From assembly GCF_022605725.1 (NCBI RefSeq), contig NC_065549.1:30085690-30149689 (forward strand): a DNA stretch of 64,000 nucleotides. The letters are read 5' to 3'. Positions 11,901 through 23,900 of the stretch are shown here, one piece after another; within the stretch, counting starts at the first letter, position 1, and each line of letters starts with the position of its first letter. Under the pieces are notes generated by a model, which searched no databases, had not been told where the DNA came from, and saw nothing but the letters and a program-made list of their open reading frames with translations. The DNA comes from Anthonomus grandis grandis. Taxonomy: Eukaryota > Arthropoda > Insecta > Coleoptera > Curculionidae. The translations under genes were made by a program, and so were the position numbers.

Positions 11901-14900
11901 AGGCCTAAAGTTATCTTTATACAAATATTTTGCCATTTTACCCCAAACGTTTCCAATTGGGTTGATATCAGGGCTTTTCGAGGGCCACGGTAAAACTTGA
12001 ATTCGTCTTTCGTCTAGATAGTTTTGAACTATACGGCCTGTATGTATAGGATCATTATCATGTTGGAAGATAAAATCTTGCACATAGACTACAGTCTACA
12101 CCAACCGATGGCATCGTAACATTGTTCAGGATATTGCAATATCCTAAGGCATTAAGCCTTCCATGAACTATTTGACAAACGCCTGGTCCTATAAAACTAA
12201 TCCAGGCCCAAACGTTTATACTAAAACGTCCACTTTGATTAGTCTTATGTGTATATCTTTCATCACATCTGGTATTAGAAGGCCTGTAAACGCGGATTTT
12301 GCAATTATTGCACGATTAAAAGGTTTGTTCATCCGAAAATATTACCGTTTCCCATATGTTGTTTTGGTGTGCATATTAATAGTCAAATTCTAATCTTCTC
12401 TGTTTGTTTGCTTCAGTCAAAAATATTTTATTTGTTGCACAGCAACTTTTAATTTCTTCTGCGATTCTTCTTATAGGAACTCCACCCATCAGACGAGTGT
12501 ATGTTATCGCTTTTTGTTGAGGAGATAATGCAGGCATTTAAAAAAAGATTTGTTGACGCGGCTGTCACAAAATTAAATTAACTTTGACAACATCAAAATA
12601 TATTATTCTAATAGACCAAGAGATTTAGGAGATTTTGCTGTCCCAGTTTTGTTTCGGCACGATAGTACATTAAAATGACCTCCATTCGAAATAAATATAG
12701 TATCTGTTTCTTTTGCTAATGCATCCAAATAAGACAGATTGTATTACGTAAATTTTTTCTTTTTTATAATCAGGATACTGATGTTTTAAAATTAGTAGAG
12801 TTAATTGTATATTAAACAATTCAAAATTGGTAGATCAAATTCTAATTCTTGTACATTTCTATTAAATCGATAAATCATAATTAAAGGGTTTTAAATTCCA
12901 ATGCTAACTAATTTATCTAATTCTTGTAGCGAGAAAGTCATAATGTTTAATTCACATTATGCTCTTCTCGTTGAATTCCTGCTTGTTCTGGTATAACAGT
13001 TAATTTACGCTTATTTTGTCAGGCGACTTGGTAAATTCTTTTTTGATGTTGTTTCTATTGACGTTTTTTTCTTTCATATACATAGCAAAACGATTCTTAA
13101 AATATTTTTTTTAAACTAATATAAATTTATATTATACCACAAATAATTACAAACGTTTATGAACTTTTCAGAAAAAAATTTAGAAGATAGATTGACTTAT
13201 ATTAAAACCACTTCCGAGGGCTGTACTGCTGAAACCAGAGTCTGGTTAACTTCGTGGGTGACAAAAGCACTTACAATCAGGAACCATCCAAATGCGTGGC
13301 AGTGGACGGATTGTGTAAGAAACTGGTGTTCTTTTAGAATTAGATTTTTTGCATGAAAATGGTGTACAACCGGCAAAAAGTTATATCTTTTGATAACTTA
13401 CAAAAGTACCTACAAGTTGGTCCAAATTCAAGGCACGTCATTAGGATCACTGAAACAGTAAGAAGTTTCACATCATAGATCGGTTTAATTGTAGGAATGT
13501 TATAAAATTTCATGCTTAGAAAGAACCTATTAAAATCTAAACTCTGCCACTTTTGTCCTCACTAGACAGTATTAAATTATTTGCTAGCAGTAATTCTATT
13601 TTATTGTCAGTGTCAATGGAGGATAATCAGACTACTGAATTCGTATAAAATAATTCAATTTTTATTGGCAATCGTGTGGACTGTCGAAGTTCACTGCTTT
13701 TTGATGGCCTCTTAACTTATAAACCAAAGCCTACATACACCAGCGACCATGATTAATAGCAATGCTGTTGAATATCATTTCTCTAAAAACATTTATAATA
13801 TTTATAATGTTAAAATTCCAAAAAGAATTCAGCTGCCAAAAAAAGTCGTATTATTAAACCAAATATTATTACTAGAATTCCTCGGAGTTTAAATTTGTAG
13901 TATTTACCTATAGAAATTCATTCAGCATTCATAAAATGCCTATTATTTGAAATTTAAGTTATCAATTGTAAAACCATAATTTTTGTTTTTCGTTATAAAT
14001 ACTCCCATACTCTTAATTGTATATCCAGAGTTTTATCCTTGTGGCCGGCATTTTTACAAAATCATTTTCTCCATTTTAATTATTTGTTTTTTAGAAATTT
14101 CGGCAATCTGACAATAATCGCAACCAAATATTTCAAATAATAGTGAAGAAATAGTATAATACTTGCAGTGGAGTCGTAGATTAAGGTAAAATGAAAATCC
14201 TGCAGGCTCCCTCCACTTATTTATTAAGCATACCTATTTGTTATTATTGTTTTTTTTATTTTATTATTTTTAATTTTATTTATTTACATTTTGTTGACGA
14301 CAAGGACCGAACAGTATGCTCTAGCATAATAAAATTAAAAAAAAAACAATAATAGCAAATAGCTTGGTGACATGGAATCAAACCCTGCGGCGTATATCCA
14401 ATACCAATTTTAAACCTTTTATCCCCTGATGATGGACATCACTGTATCCGAAACATGTAGGGAATTTTAAATAACTAAATGCTTAATAAATAATAAGGAG
14501 GAAAACCGCAGGATTTTTATTTTACCTTAATTTAAAATACGAGGGGCAAGTAAAAAGTAAGGTTCCCAACGCTGTAGCTCCGCCGCGCGTGTTGCTAGGC
14601 GAAATCCGGCAACACCGCCGTGTGCGTCTGTTCCCCCTGTTCATTCCTAGCGGCCGGGGAAGTCGCTACGACGCTCAGTGCCGGCCTGACAGCCGTTCGA
14701 GATGGAGCCCGCAATCGCCGTCACCGCCAGGTGCGAGATCCGGGCAGTGATCCGTTTTCTCAACGCCAAGAAGTTACCAAAACAAAATACTGCAAGACAC
14801 TAAAGAAACTCAGAAGAGCCATCCAAAATCGCCGGAGAGGAAGACTCACGAAGGGCGTTAGGCTCCATCACGACAATGCGCGCCCACACGTCTCTCGCAA

Positions 14901-17900
14901 CACCAAAGCCTTAATCGAACAATTTGGCTGGGAAATCGTGGAGCAAGCTGCCTATAGCCCTGATCTTGCACCGAGCGATTTCCACTTGTTCCCGAAATTG
15001 AAGCAACACCTGAGTGGACAACGCTTCGCTACGGACGAAGAGGTCCAGAATGCAGTCACCACGTACCTCAACGGGTTGGCGGCGGAGGTTTTAGAGGCAG
15101 GTTTTCAAAAGTGGATTTCTCGACAGCAAACATGTGTAGAAAAATTTGGCGACTATGTAGAAAAGTAGCTAAGAGACCAAGCTTTCAGATAGTGTAATTC
15201 GCAATTTCAATAAAAAATTTCTTACACCTGAAAAAAATGTGGGAACCTTACTTTTTACTTGACCCTCGTAGTTTTAGGCCGGAGGCATCTTATCATAGTT
15301 ATATGCTTAATATAGTAGTTCGAATAAAATTCGTAAATTTGACACCGATTTTTATGGTGAGAAACACATATCTAGTAGTATTTAGTACATGTTCACGCGT
15401 TTTTTTTATCACCAGCTTATATTATCGTCGATTTTTGAGATACTTCAAGTAATTATTTATTTAATACTTTAATCTTAAATTATTTATAAATTTATAATAT
15501 AAGGTGGCCCTTTGGAGCGGGAAGATTTGATTACTTTAAAATTTCAACACTAATTTAATTTAAAGAAAATACAGTAAAACAATAAAATGCTAGTTATATG
15601 CCATTTTTATTTCTTCAAAATAATTTCAGTTAAATGCCCATCCCTTCTCTTTATACACTCTTGAAGCCTTTCGTGGAAATTCCCCATAACGCTATGGAAC
15701 ATAACAACTGGAATATTAGCAATTTCTTCAATAATTTTCGTTTTAAGCTACTGAATGGTTGGTTCTTGGTTTAAAAATGAAGATTGTTTGCGTTAGGTAT
15801 CCCCACAAAAAGTAATCATAAGCCGTTAGGTCTTAGGCGACCTTGAAGGCCAGTCAATATCTCCTCGTCTAGAGATGACTTGTCGGAAGCTATATTTTCA
15901 AAGAGTTGTAGCGTTTTATTTTACTACTCCTTATGTTCACTAACGCTCCATTGATATTTCATTAATTTCCATAATTACATTAATAATTTCAGTCAACTTC
16001 TTTTATTAATATTTCTTTAAATTCACACTGTCAATGACACATTACTACTGTAACGCATCACTCTCCTGGTTTAATTATCCATTCTTTCTCTTGACGGTCC
16101 GTCACTTTTCTGATTGGTCTTAATTAATGTTTTCTCTGATTGGCTGATATTGACAGCTCAGGCGAGAGGTGGGGTCGTTACTGATTTAGTACAGTAAATC
16201 GGTACTGGTCCATTTTTCGACGACTTGTTCCCGTGTTGCCGGTAGGAGCGCACGTAAAAGCACGCAAGTTTTTTATTTCCGAAGTTTGTGAAGCAGGAAG
16301 TGGCCAATATGGTTTGTAATTTATAGTCCTTAATCTTGTTCCTTTAGGGAATAGTTTACTTCATAATTCTGGTGCAGGGTGCCCAAGATTTTGATGGATA
16401 GATAGTGAAACTTAGCAAGGTGAGTGTGTCACATTTTTAACGCCGTTCATTTTTTATCGACAGTGGCAACCGTTGTTTAAGCGTTTTACTTCCGTTTTCC
16501 TCTTTATTCTTCTTCAATTGTTGATGGCTGCAGGCTTTAGATTTCCCCGGGAAATTGCTGAAAGCGGTGGAGCTGGAGCCAGAGCTAAAGCTAGTATTAG
16601 AGATTCCCAGTCCGGATAGCTGAGCTACAAATAGCATAATATTCACAGCCTCGGTTTTGAAGGCTAGCCGTTCATTTCTTGGATATACAGGCCAGTTTAT
16701 TCCATTTATTTAAATATTACTAACCATAGATCTGTCTCACTTATTTAAATTTTTATTAATATACCTTTAATTTCAATTTATTGCTACAAATATTTAATCA
16801 ATATCATAATTTAATACGTCAATTTCTTATCTATAATTTTAGTTATTTTTTTGTTCAGTATTTTTCAGTACCTTTTTTGGTAGTTAAGTAGATATAACTC
16901 AGTTAAGGCTGATATGCCTTAGGTAAAAAGGTTCATGAACTTTCAAATACAAATATATACAAAAAACTTTAATAATTGTAATTTATTTTTCAAGTGCTGA
17001 AATCTACCTAGTAGTGAAATCATAATTTAAATGTTACTTTTGTCAAACTTATTTTAATCATATCAACATTATTCATATTTTAATTCATAATAAATTATTA
17101 ACATGTAACAGATTAGAACATGAGGTGTACACATATCTTTGATGTAAATATAATTTGGTTATATTGTTAAGATATTTGTTTGCCTCTTTAAATTTACCTT
17201 ATCCAGGGTCATTTAATTGTTAATTGAAACCTGTATACCAAGTCTTTTTCTTAGTTTTCTTTCATTTATAAAAAAAAAACTAAGTGGCGCCCTCTTATTT
17301 AATAGTTATAATCAAGTTTAGATTCTTTAATAGCTAGTTATAAGTGAACCTTCAAACAATCCCTAGCCTCCAATAATTCTGAGCTACCGTCTGCAAACTC
17401 TTGACAAAATAGTAACACTGTAAAGTTAACGCCTCAGAGTTTAAGGTCGCTATTGTGGTGTGTGAAGTAGCACCATCTTGTTGAAACCACAAATTGGTTG
17501 TTCACAGAAATTCGTTTAATTGCTGACCAAAAAATAATTATTCATATTGGTATAACGCTCGAAATTGACCGTAACAGTATTATCATTCTCATCTTCAGAA
17601 AAGAAGGGGCCAATAATTCCCAATTTGAATTATATCGCACACCATATTGTTAAATTCGTGCGGATTTTCTAAACTCCAGTAATGGCAATTTAATTTGTTG
17701 GTATAGCCGGATAAATGGAAGTGCGCCGTGTGAGACATCCACAAATTGTGAATATCGATCTCGTTCTTAAAGAATGTTTCAGCACGTAGACGATTTGGGC
17801 TCTGCGTTGGTTTTGGTGCTTGGTCTATTTTAATTTTGTATGCGCGAAAAATCTTTGTGTAGTATTCCAAGTAAAGAAGTCTTACATATATTTAATGCCT

Positions 17901-20900
17901 GAGCTTTCTTTCGGATTAAACGCTTTGGACTGTGCTCTACAGATTCTCTAACGCGATCGACGTTTTCAGACGTTCTGCACTTTGTCTTGTTCAACGATTA
18001 TACAGCTATTATTTTTGTATTAGGATTTAATCCTAAAAGTACGTCGCTCACCGGGCCACTGCTCCATAGTTATTAAATGGCATACGTTGACAGATAATTC
18101 AACAAAACAATCCAGAGCCAACTATTCACAGTTCCGATATAAAACATTATCAAAACTTCCCACTCCCAAAGAGCACCTTGTATAAAGAAAATTTTGGTAA
18201 ATTTAAGGTTGTAACACAACACGCGGTCTATAGTGATTAATTATCATTCATATTATTACTATTCATGAGATATCATAACAGCTTGTATCTATCTCTATAA
18301 ATCTTTCTAATCTAAAAATTTGAGAGTTTTTTTCTTATGCAAAAATACCTTCAAATGTGAGTAAAACGCGTCTAACTGCAACGTAGATTTAAAATATTTG
18401 TAGTTTGTTTTAATTTAATTTCCAAAGTTAAATTAGAGAATGTTAAATTACAGAACACTAATAATTTTATTCCAGTATATCAACGGGTTTAAACCAAAGA
18501 ATCCCATTTTTCCGATATAGAAGTTGCGCTCTCTAGTGGCGGTTCTAACCAACAATTTCTCATTTCCTCTTTCATAACAAATTTTTGCATAGGCCATTCG
18601 CCTAATACTTCCCAAGATAAAGCCAAGGGTCATTCTTAATAAGACATACGTTACACTTAATTGGAAACTGAACTTTTCCGAATCTTAATGATTATGGAAC
18701 CCTTTGCTGCATAACGAAAAACTAGTTTTATTAGTACAAGTATTGAAATGTGAATAAACACTGTCGCTTTACTCTTCGTGCGCAAATTTTAATAACTGTC
18801 TGAACTAACTTTTTTAGTTCAAAGTTTAGTTCAACCTAGAGGCCCGAGAAATAATATCAACATTTTATTCTACATTCACCGACACGAAAAACAGAGCAGA
18901 ACATTTTATTTACAATATCTTTAATTGTTTTATATTAGTTAGCATGCGTAAAGAGTTGTTTGTAGAATATTTTCTAAAATAATTTGGAGCGCAGGAAATA
19001 TGCTTATAAGTTTTAGGTCAGAGAGCACTTTAGGATAATTTTTTTTCGCTAGAGGAATAATAGTGCAAATTTTCCATTAACTTGGGAAATGACAATATTC
19101 TATATAAGAATTTATAATATGTAAAACATATTTGTCTATAAATGAGCTACTGTACTGCAACATTAGTGGAGATATATCATCGTGACCAGTTTCATTTGTT
19201 TTAAACTTTTTAATTATCATAGAGATTTCTTATATATTGGACACTTTGAAGCTAAAAGAAGCCTCATGGCTGTAGTGATTTTTGAAAGATTAGATAGAGG
19301 ATTTACCAGCCTTAATGTTATTTAAAAATGTAATGTTATTGCTTTGACACACACACTTGTGATAAGTTGATGCAATTTTGTTACTTTATATTTTTTAAAA
19401 GCATTATCCCGGCGGATAAATTTTAATTTCTTTCTGAATTTATTTAATATATATAATTTAAGAAATTTCTATTTTTAGTTATTCAGGTGCTTAGAAGAAT
19501 GCTCAAAATCTTCCATTGGTTTTAATATTATTATGGACGACTCGAACAGTTACATAAGTAGGGAGAACTACTGCCAAATCATGTAAACGACTTTATAACT
19601 AAAATCATATTTTATAAAATAAACTTGTCATGTAATTTTCAGGCCGCTTTATAAGCAAAAATTTTTTGTTTATTGTATGAATAAATTTTGTGAACCGGAA
19701 TACAATGACTGTATCAACGATAACCACTTAAGTGCGATAGGATATCTTGTGAAAGGAGTACCTAGTAGTGCCCTGATTATTCACTTTAAAAAGGTATGTA
19801 CATTACGTAATTTAGACAGCAATTATTAATATAACTTCACTCACTCTGTACATATATACAGAGTGAGTGAAGTTTTTTTACAACCAGAATTAAAAAATAT
19901 ATAGAACTTTTTCGAAAATATTTAGTCCCTTCAGACACAAGGCAACAAAGTTAAATTTATTTTTGGTTAAATTTAATTTAAAATAAGCCAATGGAAGTTA
20001 AAACTGCCATATTTCTTTGTAATGTCTAAAAAATAAATGAGTTATAACTATTGAATGACGCCTATCATTTATTTTTTAGTACGCCATTAGATTCAGTGAA
20101 AATCTATCGATCGAACGAAATTTTCATCTTTTTTTCTATAATATATGGGGTTTTAGCTATGACAGCATCCTAAAAAGTGAAATGATCGTTTTCAGCCTAT
20201 ATCTCAAAGGCAAAACGAGTTAGCTAAATTGTTTGTAACATTACTAGTTTCATTAAAAATTGACAGATAGGTTCGTCAGAACTGCAAAGCTTTTTTTTTA
20301 TGCACGTTTTTTATACATGTTTTGTTTTATACACACTCTCTCTATTATACAAGACAAATCGAATACTGTCGGCTGATAATAATTGCTGATGAAAACGGTG
20401 TGTAGTGAAAAAATAATGCCCAACCGACGATTATCAAATAATTTACTGATATTTACCATAAACATTATGTAAAATCTCGTTATTTATGCAAAGATCTGCA
20501 TCAGCTTGCAAGAATTTAAAAAGGTGTACGAGGAAGTTCAGCTGCCAAATATAATGTTTTTAATTTCTTCTTTTCCTTAAAAATAATAATAGAAAAGTAC
20601 TGCGTACTTTTCATGCATATAACATAATTAATCCTTACCTAAACCTTGATGCAAGTCACGTGTGACAAAAAATATATACCTTGCAAACTGTATAAATTTT
20701 TAGTGCGGTCAGCTACATTTAAATTTAAATTTCTGACTCGTCGGTTCTGTTGGTAACGACTGACATACTGGTTTGTGCTTTCCAAGTTTGATTTGTTCAT
20801 TTAAGTTTTGTCATTTAAAAACGTATAATTTTCTTAAACTTTAAACACTCAATTTGCATTTATAAATTATTTATTTCTAAAAATGTTCGACTCGAAAATT

Positions 20901-23900
20901 TCTTGATGTGAACTAAAGCACTCGATGCATAAAAATAGTCAACTGAATTATTACTTACCTTCAAACTACTACAAACATTTACTTACACTGTATTTATTTT
21001 CATTTAAAAGGCCTCCTAGCGGCGCAATCTTATTATAACGCGCTACCGAGATAATTCTTGATTGATGGAGAAAATATACCAGCAATTCGCGCCGGTTATG
21101 ATCGTTACACTACCTTCTCCCTAGGCTCATTTCGTCTCGAAATGATCCCAAAAATGGTTTTCTCAAAAGTATTATAGTTTTGATTTATAACAAAAGTTAA
21201 ATATGCTTTTCTTGGCTATTTTTTTTATTAAGTATTATCTCAACATGCATTTTTTTTAGTGTCTTTTTGTTTTTAATAAAAATTTTCTTATTTACAGTTG
21301 AAATAAGTTTGTTGATTAAATAAAACTTAATGAAATTATCACGCTTAATAATTTAATTAAGTTTATTCATATTAACTGTTTTAAAATTATCAGGTATGAT
21401 ATTATATAGAGTGATTGGTTTATATGAATAGGATTTTTCCCGTCCCGAAATGATCCCAAAAATAGTAGATATCGGTATAAGATTCTCCTCTTGCAATAGA
21501 AGCTTTTATAGAAATAACAATTGACGCATTTCTCCAGCGAACGACGTTGGGGAATGAAACAGCACATCTGTAAACCTGACAACAACTTCTAATATGCTGC
21601 TAAAATCATACTCCAGTACAAGGTATTGATTCCGCATAACACATGCCAGTTTGGGAAACCTCAGGCTTCTCAGCTTCTCCGCAAGTAACTTCTCCTTTAC
21701 AGAACACAAAGCGTCCTAAACATCCTTATAGGTTGGCTTCTGATGAGACAACTCTCTGGTAACCTAACAGAAATTTTTTCTATCAGTTTCTTTATCGGTT
21801 ATCTTGCGTCCTTGCCTGTCTCTGATGTTAGACATTAATCTTCTAGAACTTTCTACCGAAAACCTCGACTATTCCTCCAGACTCAGCCACACAATGTGCC
21901 ATAGCACAGCTCAGATGGAGCAGTTGACAAGTCTTCCTGCATTTCACAGGTCATAGCCTACCGACTCTTTCAGCCATTAGAATGATAGGTTGGATTGGGC
22001 TAGCTCTGGTTGGATTTGCCACAGCTCAGCATCCTCATGGTTTTTTTTCATAATGAGGAGCCAGTCAATTAAAATAAGTCAGTCGAGCCTGATCTTACAG
22101 ATGTTCTGAAAAAAGTGTCATTCAAAATTTCGCCCTTGGTCCGAATATAGGTCCAAATCACTTCCTAGAATCACTTGCCGGACACGAGCCTGATCTTTGT
22201 TCATGTTCTTGGCAGCTTCAAACTTAAGGGTTTGTGTTAGCACATCTAGCATAGGTGGATGTGCTAGTAGTAAGGCCTGCCTGATTTCACCATCACTAAG
22301 CCATCTAGGAACTTTAACTGTCAAAGGTTCCATGATCCTCTTCCGAGGCACCTCTGGATATGCCAGTCGAACGAAACGTGCAATAGCAGCTTTAAATTCT
22401 TGCGAGAACTCTCCTGAGTTCTGGCACCGATTTTTCAACTGTGTGTTAAACATGTTTGAGGTGGAATTGGTCACAACGCATCTCCAAATGCCTCATCAGA
22501 TGATCGTAGACTTCTTTTTTTTTGGGGACTTTCTCTGCAGGATAACAGCAGCATCTTCCCTCAAGGCCAACATGACTCTTAATGTTCTACAAACTCTTAT
22601 GTTTAATTTTTCAGACGCTTCAAACTGACATATTTTGTATTGGCACAAACTTCGTTCTTGTTGTCCATTTCTGAAGGTCTACAGGGCAGCTCGAATGTAT
22701 CCAATGTTGCGACTCTGTTTTGGACTTCCTGAATCCTGTCTTTTATCAATTAAAGAATCTGCTTTCTTAGTAGATAAGATTTTTCCACAATTTCGTCGTT
22801 TAATCTCTTCTTGTTGTCTAAAATCTTTTCTTAATAATAATTCTCGTCTCTTGCATAGTTATCTCTTAGAGTGGCAGAGTTTCCTTTTAGCTTTGCACAA
22901 TTTTCAAGTCATTTAAATTTTTTCAGCGTCTTTCAACATTTGACCGATATCGCTTGCACCAGCAAAAACAAATTTGCCATCGTATCGCATGCATTCGATC
23001 GCTTTCCCGTCGTATCGCAATACCTGTCTTTGCGCTCAGTAACTTATCCTTAGAACATTGAAAGACTAGAATTAGTAAACAACTTTGTTTGAGTTCAACA
23101 TGTGCACAGGGACAATACGTGACGTCACCAATTAGCTCTTTAAATACGTCATCAATTTGGAACAGTAATTACCCACGTCTGGAGCTGTTTTCTAAACGTC
23201 AAATGTCAAAGATATTGAAATAAGTGCGGGAAAAAATAAAAACAAACAACAAATTATTTCCTTTTTAAAAATGACACAAAATTTATTATGGCTAATAAGT
23301 TTTCTTTTTTGATATTTATGTTTAAGAACTAATTACATAATATTACTGGCGTCTGGGGTAGTATTTAAAAATAAACAAAATTATGATAGTGACAGCTGAC
23401 AAATTACGAAGTTACTTCAACCAAACACGTCCAAGCGGACACGATTGGTTATGTTATAAAGGGACTATTCAAGGTGAACCAAGGGCTTAACCGCGGTTAA
23501 AACCGATAGATCGCTTGGAATCGGTTTTTGTGTTTACATTCGGCATTTGTGAAGTTCTGCGTTTTTTCTTTAGTTTTTGGTGGAAAAAGGTTTCATTTTA
23601 GTGTTTTTGTGAACTGTTACGATGGTAAAAACTTGTGCCGTTTGTGGCGCACCATAGAAAAAGGCGATTCAAGCCGATCTTTTCACAAGTAAATACCGAT
23701 ACTGGCATCATAAGCGTAGAATAATAAAAACTTATTAAACATTTAATTTCCATAAAAATGCTTTTTTTAGATAGTCAACTTTACTCTAATGAAGTACGTT
23801 AAAAAACGTATAAAGAGTTAGTAAACAGTAATATTGTTTATAAAGTATATCTATTATAAAGCATAATCTATTATTATTTATAAATATTTATCATGTAAAT

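Noticed and set aside
14422..14463. Hammerhead ribozyme
   Set aside because: The core has an extra base before stem II, and the sequences flanking CTGATGA and GAAA pair with each other, which is not the hammerhead topology.
16437..16646. Ser-rich open frame on the minus strand
   Set aside because: Low-complexity composition and no homology recognised.
18448..18633. 61-codon minus-strand frame
   Set aside because: No known motif, in an MMS19 intron; probably chance.
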